From NCBI RefSeq assembly GCF_000242895.2, contig NC_021171.1:2886001-2950000 (forward strand): a DNA stretch of 64,000 bases. Direction: 5' to 3'. Source of the DNA: Bacillus sp. 1NLA3E. GTDB taxonomy: Bacteria; Bacillota; Bacilli; Bacillales; Cytobacillaceae. The translations under genes were made by a program, and so were the position numbers. Of the stretch, positions 56,918 to 64,000 are shown piece after piece (position 1 is the stretch's first letter; every line of letters starts with the position of its first letter). Below the pieces are notes generated by a model. It was given only the letters and a program-made list of their open reading frames with translations, was not told where the DNA came from and did not search any database.

Positions 56918-57412
56918 TTAGCTTAGCAAGATATTTTTATATAAGTTTAGACATATAGTATTCATCAACAAATTCTCCGTCAAAAAAAGGCGAATGTCTT
57001 TTAGTTCCTTCAATACAGAGATAAAACCAGCTAAGCTAGTCAGTGAGAAATCGGAACTTATTAATTGAATTACAAAAAGTCGGATGAATAAAGGTGTATT
57101 TAGTAAAATTAGAAATGGACTTAGAGCTACACAAAGTGATGGAATCCCTATCACAGAAAGTTTCACCCAATCAACTTGCAATTGTTTTTTATGTATTTTA
57201 TCAGATAATAATTGTGGTAGACGAATGATTATACCCATAAAAATAGGAAAAAACACATTAAACGCCATAAGAGGAACTACCTTAAAATACTGAGCTTGGT
57301 AATCTTTTAATCTTAATTGAATTTCAGTACCTAAATAAAGTAAAAGAATAATAACTAATTTCCAAATAAAATATCTAATAAAGCTTTTAATACTATCCCC
57401 TCCCATTCTCAC
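56918..57412 (-). CDS. Hypothetical membrane protein (164 aa)
   Basis: An integral membrane protein with hydrophobic segments at about 15-30, 45-63, 85-105 and 108-130. No motif is recognised. The frame begins GTG-AGA-ATG, but the clear ribosome site GGGAGGGGATAGT lies inside the first codons, before an in-frame ATT; so the true start may be later than annotated. The tail (residues 135-164) is less hydrophobic and could be altered. Nothing nearby indicates a role. Confidence 0.55.
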   Translation of the reverse strand: MRMGGDSIKSFIRYFIWKLVIILLLYLGTEIQLRLKDYQAQYFKVVPLMAFNVFFPIFMGIIIRLPQLLSDKIHKKQLQVDWVKLSVIGIPSLCVALSPFLILLNTPLFIRLFVIQLISSDFSLTSLAGFISVLKELKDIRLFLTENLLMNTICLNLYKNILLS

Positions 57413-57471
57413 TTTATATTAATATTTCCATTTATTAATAAATATTTATTTTTGGAGAAAGGAAAACCCCG

Positions 57472-57642
57472 TTAGTACCAACTGTCACAGATAAGTTCCA
57501 AGATAATAGACCCAAAATAAATAAAACTCATAAATAAAAACACAAATGCAAATGTAGATAATGCTTTAGGTAATTTTCCGTAAAAAAATATTAATGCTAA
57601 TCCAATTAATATGTGAATAATAACAAAAATTATTAAACTCAT
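57472..57642 (-). CDS. Small membrane protein (56 aa)
   Basis: A 56-codon frame behind AGAGGTGATACCAA. MSLIIFVIIHILIGLALIFF is the first helix; a KLPKALST turn and a second helix (FAFVFLFMSFIYFGSIILEL) follow, with a short C-terminus containing one Cys. No family is recognised. It precedes the 164-residue membrane protein in the same direction, 60 bp away. Confidence 0.6.
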   Translation of the reverse strand: MSLIIFVIIHILIGLALIFFYGKLPKALSTFAFVFLFMSFIYFGSIILELICDSWY

Positions 57643-57900
57643 TTGGTATCACCTCTTACCGAAATTGTAACATTTTCCCAATTAAACTAAAATACCTTCT
57701 TGCACTCCTGATCCGTTAATTGAATACAGATTAACTTGCATTTGTTATTCAATCGAATTAGCCAAATGAACTAATATTTCAGGAATCACCATATTAGAAA
57801 CTTTCCAATCTCCTGGTTCATTTACAAAAAAATAAAAAGCTGCGCGTAATGGCAGCCTCAAACTTAAATCTTGCACCTGTTCAACAAGCAATATTTAATT

Positions 57901-58716
57901 TTATACAATAAATTTAGTAAACCAAGCAATATATTCAGAACCCGGTATAAAAAACACTTGAGCAAGTATGGTCCCAAATAATCGAGAAGTAATCATCATT
58001 AGCGACGATGCCTTTAGACTAGTATAACTTCCCCTCTGGTTTATTACATCATCCGCCAGAATCGATATTTTAGGATCAATAAAAATTGTAAGTAATATTG
58101 TTGCAATTCCATTGATAAGTCCTGAAGCCATAATAGATGTCGATGCTCTTTCTGGAGCTATTAAAGCCGCATATAATGCAGATAGGACACCAATTGTATA
58201 AATGGCAGTAATAAACATATTAATAACGAATAATTTTATCGGAATGTCTTTCATTCGTATATCCTTTAGATAAGACATTCTTGGTAAATGAATATGTTTT
58301 ACTCCACGTTTTATGTATTCAACAGTTAATCCTTTTTTAATTAAAGATGGGATAGAGCCTCTTTCCTCAGATAAATGTATAATTGCCCTCGAAAAAATTG
58401 TTATAAATGTAGGTAGCAAAAGAACTCCCATTATTGTTCCTAGTGTCGATGAAGCAATAATCACCCTATATTGGTTTTCTACAAAAAGTAAAGTATTTTC
58501 TTTAGGTGCATTATCAATAAGGCTTCCTGTAAAAGGCTGTTGCATCATATTTGCCATTCTAGAGATAATTACCATTAGGTTGAATAAAGATAATGCTGAG
58601 GCTAATAATTTTACCCTTGCACCAGATAATCTGACAGCATAAGCGAGTGTTTCAATTGAATGAATGATAAATATAAATAATGATATTAGGATTAACTTTT
58701 CCGAAAAGAGCTCCAA
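57901..58716 (-). CDS. amj: Lipid II flippase Amj (DUF2837), TTG start
   Basis: Alternative lipid II flippase. With TTG at 58716 the product has 271 residues, the normal Amj length. Family segments: HSIETLAYAVRLSGARVKLL, LFNLMVIISRMANMMQQP, IASSTLGTIMGVLLLPTF, and the final SRLFGTILAQVFFIPGSEYI. The frame is open for another 70 codons upstream, but that part has no similarity and overlaps the GNAT gene; AAAGTGGG lies eight bases before the chosen TTG. In B. subtilis amj is induced by sigma-M when MurJ fails; no sigma-M site was searched for. Confidence 0.82.
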   Translation of the reverse strand: MELFSEKLILISLFIFIIHSIETLAYAVRLSGARVKLLASALSLFNLMVIISRMANMMQQPFTGSLIDNAPKENTLLFVENQYRVIIASSTLGTIMGVLLLPTFITIFSRAIIHLSEERGSIPSLIKKGLTVEYIKRGVKHIHLPRMSYLKDIRMKDIPIKLFVINMFITAIYTIGVLSALYAALIAPERASTSIMASGLINGIATILLTIFIDPKISILADDVINQRGSYTSLKASSLMMITSRLFGTILAQVFFIPGSEYIAWFTKFIV

Positions 58717-58901
58717 ATAAAAAACCCACTTTAATTTTTCTTTTAATTTTAGCACAATAAACCAAATCAGGCTTATTAAGCTAAAACTGCTTACGTTACT
58801 TTTAAAAAAAGAAGCCTTAAAAAAATAGCTATACTCCTTATTGAAGTAAAGCAGCCACCTTGACGTATCTGACAAAAAGGAAAGGAATGGTATGAGCTTC
58901 T

Positions 58902-59369
58902 CTAAAAAATTCTTTTTGCAAAACAAATACTATTATCACAACCGATATACTCACCATAAGGTTCAATTTCGTTATATCCGTTTTTCTGATAAAGACTAAT
59001 TGCTTCTGGTTGTTCATTTCCAGTTTCTAATAGCAGAGTTTTAAAGTTTAAAATCTCAGCTTTCTTCTCCAAGAACTTCAATAATTTTGTAGCAATGCCT
59101 TTTTTTCTATAATTTGTATCAACATAAAATCTCTTTATTTCGATGTTTTCGGAGTCCAATGGACGTATTGCTCCGCACCCGACTGGACTATCTCCAATGT
59201 ATGCAACAGCGAATGTTATGTCGTTTATTTTTGAATCGTTAAAGTCTATTCCGAAGATACCTTCACTCGGATAGAGACTGGATAAGTGTTCGTCAAGTTT
59301 AGAAATTAAATTTCTTAAATGTTCATTATCTTCTTTAACAGTTTTTAAATAAACTTCAGTTGAATTCAT
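58902..59369 (-). CDS. GNAT family N-acetyltransferase
   Basis: A 155-residue acetyltransferase. FAVAYIGDSPVGCGAIRPL, EIKRFYVDTNYRKKGIATKL (acetyl-CoA loop YRKKGIATK) and LLETGNEQPEAISLYQKNGY are all typical of the small PhnO/YjcF-like group. GAAGGGAGAGTAATTAA precedes the ATG. It lies just upstream of amj on the same strand. Substrate unknown. Confidence 0.87.
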   Translation of the reverse strand: MNSTEVYLKTVKEDNEHLRNLISKLDEHLSSLYPSEGIFGIDFNDSKINDITFAVAYIGDSPVGCGAIRPLDSENIEIKRFYVDTNYRKKGIATKLLKFLEKKAEILNFKTLLLETGNEQPEAISLYQKNGYNEIEPYGEYIGCDNSICFAKRIF

Positions 59370-59402
59370 TTAATTACTCTCCCTTCAATTTGAAAAAGAA
59401 AA

Positions 59403-59421
59403 AAGAGCTGTATCAGCTCAA
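59403..59421 (-). terminator. Possible terminator
   Basis: GAGCTG and CAGCTC form a short stem; on the minus strand it is followed by TTTTTTC. It may serve the gene at 59574. Confidence 0.45.
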
Positions 59422-59573
59422 TTGTTCTTTAGCTCTTGGACCCGTTAATTTGAGTATATTGTTTCACAAACTAAAAAAAGGCTGTCGGATCAACATTAAC
59501 AAATTACAATTTCCCATTACTTGAGAAAGAATTAACATTCTTTTGTATAATGAACAAGAGTCGTCTTGAGAAC

Positions 59574-59858
59574 CTATCTTAAGCCAATATTGAATAAAAT
59601 TAGTCCAACAAAGAACATGCCTATAGCCAACATCAATAATAATGCGGAAGCTCTTTGTTGCATCCATTGCCTATTTTGATAACGTTTTTCAATATACTTA
59701 ATTAAAGAAAAGGCTGGTGTCCCCAACACTAAAAACACAAAAAATGATTCAAGAAAACCTAATTCTAATTTAAGTACAATAAAATTTATCGGTGAGATTG
59801 TGATTAAAATTAATAAAAAGGTGATTACTTGACCTGCTTTAATGTCTTTAATGTTCAA
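59574..59858 (-). CDS. Small membrane protein (94 aa, TTG start)
   Basis: A 94-residue protein with hydrophobic helices at about 9-30, 32-52 and 68-92 and a basic loop (KYIEKRYQNRQWMQQRAS). The start is TTG at 59858, eight bases after TGGGGT. No family is recognised. It stands alone. Confidence 0.55.
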   Translation of the reverse strand: MNIKDIKAGQVITFLLILITISPINFIVLKLELGFLESFFVFLVLGTPAFSLIKYIEKRYQNRQWMQQRASALLLMLAIGMFFVGLILFNIGLR

Positions 59859-59983
59859 GAAAATACCCCATTTTGAAATATTTTACCATTTATCTTTGGA
59901 GATCCTTTAATTTTTTGAACGGATATTGGAAAATGTGAACCCGAAATTAAAAATAAGTTAATTACCCTCAATAAAATATTACT

Positions 59984-60106
59984 CTATTCTTTATTTAAAA
60001 ACATACAAACAATTGAAGACAACGAATAAACGTAAGAAAAAGTTGCGCCCACCCAGTACCCTATCCAAGTAAATGAACCAGCAGGTCCCCAATAATGCGC
60101 CCATTA
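59984..60106 (-). pseudogene. Possible 3' fragment of a membrane protein gene
   Basis: The minus strand reads WAHYWGPAGSFTWIGYWVGA then TFSYVYSLSSIVCMFLNKE and stops at 59984; a stop precedes it with no start between. The composition is protein-like (Trp-rich membrane segment), so this is probably a gene tail. Not identified. Confidence 0.3.
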
Positions 60107-60124
60107 GTTTAATAAAAAATCAAT

Positions 60125-60469
60125 TTATTTATCTGTCAAAATCCTATCGCCTCTACTATTAGGTGATGATATTACCAAAAATTCTACATCTCCATTAGAT
60201 TCATTAATCATTTGGTGTGAAATTAGAGGTGGTATTTCTATTCCCTCATTAGTGTTTAAAGTTGTACGTTTCCCATTAATTTCTATTGTTGCAGTACCAG
60301 ATAAAACAAAGAAAAATTGACGTGCTTGATTATGATAATGCCTTATTTCTGAAGTGTTAAGGGGCATACGTTCGTGAATTACACTTAAGTCTTTATTTTT
60401 CACTAAATGCCAGCCATCACAAATATTTCCCCATATGTAATGTTCTGCGTTTTGTTTACTTACCTTCAT
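60125..60469 (-). CDS. Cupin domain protein
   Basis: A 114-residue cupin. Motif 1 is IRHYHNQARQFFFVLSGTAT and motif 2 is GIEIPPLISHQMINES, giving His, His and His ligands. ATG at 60469 follows AAAGGTAGTGGTTGG; the 16 codons upstream are outside. It resembles the small cupins linked to sugar or antibiotic metabolism, but the substrate is unknown. It lies 98 bp downstream of the isochorismatase gene in the same direction. Confidence 0.82.
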   Translation of the reverse strand: MKVSKQNAEHYIWGNICDGWHLVKNKDLSVIHERMPLNTSEIRHYHNQARQFFFVLSGTATIEINGKRTTLNTNEGIEIPPLISHQMINESNGDVEFLVISSPNSRGDRILTDK

Positions 60470-60567
60470 CCAACCACTACCTTTTAAGTTTAAACCAATT
60501 TTAAATTTATCGCCCACGGAACAGGGTCTTTTTAAGAACTACTCATTTTGATAAAAACAATTCTTTT

Positions 60568-61062
60568 CTATAAAAAAGTTAAAAATCTATTATTCCAGAG
60601 ATTCTCATGATGCTCAATGATTGTTTTAGCTCCTAGAAGTTCACTGTTAAGGGTGGTAGTTAACCCTTTTTTCATAAATAATTTATATCCTAATCCATGA
60701 GCCATTCTAATAGTTGTATCTACACAATATTCAGTTTGCGCGCCACAAATTTCAAGTTTATTTATATTTAATTTCCTTAGTTGTTCATTCAAATCAGTCT
60801 GGAAAAATGAGTTTGCATGTGTTTTGTTGATATAGATATCTGTATCTTTAACATCAAGCTCTGAAAATAGCTTCCAATCTGGAGAATTTAGAACTAGATC
60901 ACTATCATTATGTTGGACAAAAATTATAGGATTGTTTTTTTCTCTAAATAAACGAATTCTTTGATTAACCCCATTTAATACATTGGCTAAGTTATAAAGC
61001 GGAACATTTTCAGGCTGAACACCAATTTGCAAGTCAATAATTATTAATGCTGTATTTCCCAT
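60568..61062 (-). CDS. Isochorismatase-family cysteine hydrolase
   Basis: A 164-residue hydrolase. The catalytic triad is seen as Asp in LIIIDLQIGV (near residue 9), Lys in YINKTHANSFF and Cys in CGAQTEYCVDTTIRMA. These enzymes hydrolyse isochorismate, nicotinamide or related amides. ATG at 61062 follows GAGGAGAATAAAAATT. It sits in the detoxification cluster downstream of the SDR and old-yellow-enzyme genes, but no MerR-type promoter was found for it. Confidence 0.87.
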   Translation of the reverse strand: MGNTALIIIDLQIGVQPENVPLYNLANVLNGVNQRIRLFREKNNPIIFVQHNDSDLVLNSPDWKLFSELDVKDTDIYINKTHANSFFQTDLNEQLRKLNINKLEICGAQTEYCVDTTIRMAHGLGYKLFMKKGLTTTLNSELLGAKTIIEHHENLWNNRFLTFL

Positions 61063-61375
61063 AATTTTTATTCTCCTCATACCTTTTTTAATAATTAATC
61101 TCTTAACGATATCATAGAATTTCCCTTATGTTCTTTTTTCTTATCAAAAGGAAAAAAAACGCCCTGAAAGTTCTCAAAGGTATAGTGATTTGGATGGTAC
61201 CATACTTTTATTAACAGAAGATGATTTAGCACAATCATCTTACCAAATTGAACTAAATAGCCCATATGCGCCCTATTGCTGAAAATCTTAAGAACATGTT
61301 TGTTTAAGTACAAAGCTTCACAAAGCTTAAAATTCATTCTCCATTTTAATTGTATTAATGTCTTAAATACAAAAT

Positions 61376-61404
61376 AAGCAGCCCCAAAAAAGTGAGGCTG
61401 CCTC
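61376..61404 (-). terminator. Terminator after the SDR remnant
   Basis: GCAGCC and GGCTGC stem with CTCACTTTTTTGGG between, on the minus strand, 20 bp after the SDR stop. Confidence 0.5.
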
Positions 61405-61422
61405 ATTACAAAGACTTTCTTT

Positions 61423-61655
61423 TTAGAGTTCTTTAATGGTTGGACGGACAATCAGCTCATTAATCGCTACATCTGATGGTTGTTCAGTTGCAAATGCAAT
61501 GGCACGAGCAATGCTTGCATGCTCGATTCCAATTTTGCTATCTTCAACGATGGCAGATGATATGACCTTCTTTTCTTTCTTTCATAGACGGAAGAACAGC
61601 AGCAATACCATAAAGCACACCCTTGATGTTAACATCATTCATCGTATTCCATTCA
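61423..61655 (-). pseudogene. Short-chain dehydrogenase (SDR), internally deleted
   Basis: The minus strand reads [20 protein letters not shown] and [12 protein letters not shown], which is the middle of an SDR, then changes frame to EDSKIGIEHASIARAIAF and TEQPSDVAINELIVRPTIK, the C-terminus. The NAD-binding N-terminus, the catalytic Tyr-Lys region and one frame are lost. It follows the old yellow enzyme gene, with which it was presumably in an operon. Confidence 0.75.
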
Positions 61656-61695
61656 ATACAAACGTAATAAAAAACAGTAAATTTTCTTTTCAATT

Positions 61696-62820
61696 TTAAT
61701 CTTCAATCTTAAACCATGGACCTGAAGCTTGAATGATCCCCCAAAGTTTTTCTGGAAGCTCAAGATCGCTCACTTGAGAAGTCTTAATTGCTGACTTAAT
61801 TTCAGTTTCTTTTCCATTCTGAACCTTTTCTACCCAATCTGGATTCATGACTAACGTATGACCAACTGCTGTTAGGGATAGACCTTTATCTAATGCTGAT
61901 GCGACATCATCAGCAGTTACCATAGAACCAGCAGCCATTAGAGGAATTCTGCCGTTTACATGTTCAACAATTAATTCAAGCCGTGTTTTTCCATCTTCAA
62001 TGCCTCGTGGTTTTGAAGATACATCATCAAGCGATACATGGATGTAATCCAATTCCTGTTCAACCAAACGGTCAATTAATTCATAGGCATCTTCCATCCC
62101 ATAACCGCCTTGTTCTTCAGGTGATATTCTGTATCCGAAAATAAATGGCTTTGTTGCATGATTCTTAATCACATTTTTCATTTCCTGAATGACTGCCAAT
62201 AGGAAACGCAAGCGATTTTCTAGAGAGCCACCCCATTCATCCTTACGTCTATTGAAGAAAGGAGAGAAGAAGTTTTGAAGTAAAAATCCGTGTGCACCAT
62301 GAACTTCAACACCATCAAAACCAGCTTCAATAGCTCGTCTAGTTGTTTCTCCAAACGCATGAATCACTTCTATTATTTCATCATGTGAAAGTTCTTTAGG
62401 GAATACTGTAGGAGCAAATGCAGTAGCTTCAGTCCCTAAAGCACTGGAACTAACCACCTCACCATTTGGTGTTAAAGAAGGCAATGCCTTGTTTCCTGCA
62501 TGAAAAATTTGAAGTAACGCAGGAGCTCCTCCACTTTTCACCGCATCCGCCAGTTTCCGTAGACTTGGAATAAATTTATCGTCATAAGCTGCGAATTCAT
62601 GCGTAAAACCTATACCGTTTGGTTGAACATGTGTACAGCCAGTGATAACAAGTCCTACTCCATTGACTCTTCTTTTATAATAGTTCACTTCTTCATCTGA
62701 AACGGTGTAATCATCATTACTGCTCCAAGTTGTCATTGGTGCCATAACGACTCTATTTTTAATCGTGATACCAGTTTTAAATGTAAGTGATTCAAATACG
62801 TTGCTATATTTTGTGTTCAT
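61696..62820 (-). CDS. NADH:flavin oxidoreductase, old yellow enzyme family
   Basis: A 374-residue FMN-binding barrel that reduces activated double bonds of enones, quinones or nitro compounds. [20 protein letters not shown] starts the barrel; the active-site pair is HAGNKALPS and [22 protein letters not shown] phosphate is bound near [19 protein letters not shown]. It resembles B. subtilis YqiG/YirN-type members. AAAGAGGTTAAAAA precedes the ATG. A MerR-type promoter (S5) lies 100 bp upstream, and the MerR gene is next in the same direction. Confidence 0.9.
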   Translation of the reverse strand: MNTKYSNVFESLTFKTGITIKNRVVMAPMTTWSSNDDYTVSDEEVNYYKRRVNGVGLVITGCTHVQPNGIGFTHEFAAYDDKFIPSLRKLADAVKSGGAPALLQIFHAGNKALPSLTPNGEVVSSSALGTEATAFAPTVFPKELSHDEIIEVIHAFGETTRRAIEAGFDGVEVHGAHGFLLQNFFSPFFNRRKDEWGGSLENRLRFLLAVIQEMKNVIKNHATKPFIFGYRISPEEQGGYGMEDAYELIDRLVEQELDYIHVSLDDVSSKPRGIEDGKTRLELIVEHVNGRIPLMAAGSMVTADDVASALDKGLSLTAVGHTLVMNPDWVEKVQNGKETEIKSAIKTSQVSDLELPEKLWGIIQASGPWFKIED

Positions 62821-62922
62821 TTTTTAACCTCTTTCTATATGTTTATTTATATGTTCTTCTTAGTTTCGCACTATTTTTGTAAAGGGTTATCAACTCTTCA
62901 TGTATTTAAATGGTGCAAGAAA

Positions 62923-62953
62923 AGGTTAATCCCTTGAGAGCACTCTAAGGCAA
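62923..62953 (-). promoter_or_regulatory. MerR-type promoter S5 (old yellow enzyme)
   Basis: TTGCCT-19-TAACCT on the minus strand; the spacer begins TAGAGTGCTCTCAAGGGAT, a variant of the palindrome in S1-S4. Confidence 0.6.
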
Positions 62954-63003
62954 GTGTTTTTTTATTTTTATTTTATTCGCAAATGAAAAAAACAAATGGT
63001 TGC

Positions 63004-63378
63004 TTAATTTGTAGAGAAACAGTCTCCTAATTCATTTTCATAAAAATTAATTTTATTATCCAGATGCTCTAAACTTTGACGAAGCCTCTTCAAATCTTCG
63101 ACTACTTTTTTGCGATGATTTTTAAGTAAAGCTAACCGTTCTTCCATTGTTGCATCTCCAATATGCCCCCACGTGGCAAATTGTTTCATGTCTTTTAGTG
63201 ACATACCGGTATTTTTCAAGTGGAGCAAAGATTCAATCCATAATTTATTTTCATCCGAGTAGATTCTGACATTGTTATCGTTCCTGCTTACTTTTATTAA
63301 CCCTTCTTTTTCATAAAACCTCAATGTATGGTCGCTTAACCCAACGATTTTAGAAAATTCTCCAATAGAATATGTCAA
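63004..63378 (-). CDS. MerR family transcriptional regulator (TTG start)
   Basis: A 124-residue MerR protein. With TTG at 63378, placed eight bases after GGAGG, it begins TYSIGEFSKIVGLSDHTLRF, the usual helix-turn-helix start, followed by YEKEGL and RIYSDENKLWIESLLHLKN. The coiled coil runs from about 75 to 112 and a single Cys lies near the C-terminus (GDCFSTN). The frame is open 20 codons further upstream without support. Its own promoter (S4) and the old yellow enzyme promoter (S5) are probable targets. Confidence 0.85.
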   Translation of the reverse strand: MTYSIGEFSKIVGLSDHTLRFYEKEGLIKVSRNDNNVRIYSDENKLWIESLLHLKNTGMSLKDMKQFATWGHIGDATMEERLALLKNHRKKVVEDLKRLRQSLEHLDNKINFYENELGDCFSTN

Positions 63379-63442
63379 TATAACCGCCTCCATTAAATCT
63401 GATATATCATTTCTTCTCTCTATTAATTTGTGATACAAATGA

Positions 63443-63473
63443 AGAGTAATACTTAGAGTTTACTCTAAGTAAA
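63443..63473 (-). promoter_or_regulatory. MerR-type promoter S4 (upstream of merR)
   Basis: TTTACT-19-TACTCT with the perfect inverted repeat CTTAGAGTTTACTCTAAG (63452-63469) filling the spacer. Suggests autoregulation of the MerR gene. Confidence 0.7.
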
Positions 63474-63549
63474 GAATTTTTAACTCTTCTGCCCGTTTTG
63501 AAGTCATAAACCAAAATGACAATTGTTTTGTTATTAGCAAATAAAAAAG

Positions 63550-63580
63550 CAAAACTCGCCGAATTATACTGGCGAGTTTT
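63550..63580 (-). terminator. Terminator of the last small gene
   Basis: AAAACTCGCC and GGCGAGTTTT form a 10-bp stem; the minus strand continues GCTTTTTTATTTG. Confidence 0.8.
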
Positions 63581-63738
63581 CTTTACTATATTTTCCTATT
63601 CCTTATTCAACCAAACTTCCCTTTACTTAAATAAGAAAAGTGCATCACCGTTGTTCCAGGTAAGCTACCCGATATTAAAGAAGGAAAAATGACACTCAGT
63701 TGTTTTTGAAACACCGTTCCTTATTGGAATATGATGAT

Positions 63739-63906
63739 TTAATTAGGAAACCAATAATAGTAACTTAATATTAAAATACTTACTAACATTATTATCCCTA
63801 TTTGTTTTCTCCTTTGTTTCTCGGAGGAATTATTTTTTCCAAAGAAGAAGTATAGTGACCCGATTACAAAGACAACATAAGCCAATAATTTAAGAAAAAA
63901 GTTCAT
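63739..63906 (-). CDS. Small membrane protein (55 aa)
   Basis: A 55-codon frame behind TTAGGAGGTACT. MNFFLKLLAYVVFVIGSLYF is a membrane helix, then a polar loop FGKNNSSEKQRRKQ and a second helix (IGIIMLVSILILSYYYW). No family is recognised. Transcribed from the window edge toward the terminator at 63550-63580. Confidence 0.62.
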   Translation of the reverse strand: MNFFLKLLAYVVFVIGSLYFFFGKNNSSEKQRRKQIGIIMLVSILILSYYYWFPN

Positions 63907-64000
63907 AGTACCTCCTAAATCATTTTTATATTTAAATACTCAGAAATTCATTACTAATAACCGCCCTTACTCAACTGCTTACTTTAGTACAATAGTTTCA

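Noticed and set aside
57745-57896. Minus-strand frame reading LRLPLRAAFYFFVNEPGDWK near the amj stop
   Set aside because: It looks partly protein-like but has no ATG, no ribosome site and no recognised family; it may be a gene tail, not enough to call.
58717-58926. N-terminal 70-codon extension of Amj
   Set aside because: It overlaps the neighbouring GNAT gene, has no similarity to the family, and a well-placed TTG at 58716 gives the normal protein length.
61095-61451. Minus-strand open frame of 118 codons
   Set aside because: It begins in the SDR remnant in another frame, runs through a terminator-like hairpin, has no ribosome site and looks random.

Overview
The window is a 64 kb piece of a low-GC Gram-positive chromosome from a spore-forming Bacillaceae, outside the immediate B. 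subtilis group. Evidence: strong AGGAGG-type ribosome sites, spore-coat/germination genes with a sigma-K-like promoter, spo0M, a ctpA-yodJ-deoD-yodL-yozD-yodN-yozE neighbourhood like that of B. subtilis, a nasABCDE nitrate-assimilation cluster with TnrA/GlnR boxes, and frequent GTG and TTG starts. No plasmid, phage, CRISPR or rRNA features were seen. Family names and synteny statements come from memory of protein families; no search was run.

Layout. 0-8 kb: end of a yxlEF-like ABC operon, uppP, an amidohydrolase, a GNAT gene with a striking tRNA-like structured leader, a MATE exporter, then a five-gene spore locus mixing GerPA/PF-like, Hsp20-like and GerPC-like proteins. 8-18 kb: a YtkA-like lipoprotein, a YkuD-like secreted protein, a decayed IS1182-family element, then ctpA, yodJ, deoD, yodL, spo0M, yozD, yodN and yozE. 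18-25 kb: a MATE exporter and a NikABCDE-type importer under a near-perfect Fur box. 25-29 kb: paiA, a MarR regulator, a GNAT-YczE pair and another GNAT. 29-38 kb: nasCB divergent from nasA-nasDE. 38-41 kb: a rifampin phosphotransferase.

41-52 kb and 60-64 kb carry detoxification-type genes (carboxymuconolactone decarboxylase, cupin, metallo-beta-lactamase fold, zinc alcohol dehydrogenase, SDR remnants, old yellow enzyme, isochorismatase) with two MerR regulators. Five promoters there share a 19-bp spacer containing a TAGAGT-type palindrome, so they probably form one or two small MerR regulons. 47-52 kb also holds an aminotransferase, an MFS exporter and a MocR regulator. 52-60 kb holds small membrane proteins, GNATs, the lipid II flippase amj, and a two-gene quinol-oxidising bc complex in which cytochrome b, subunit IV and a c-type cytochrome are one polypeptide.

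The window is rich in decay: a palindromic 130-bp repeat in five copies (two full, three shortened), a 150-bp segment duplicated at 24.9 and 47.2 kb on either side of the nas/rph region, and several internally deleted genes. Many small genes (43-58 codons) were recovered by eye.
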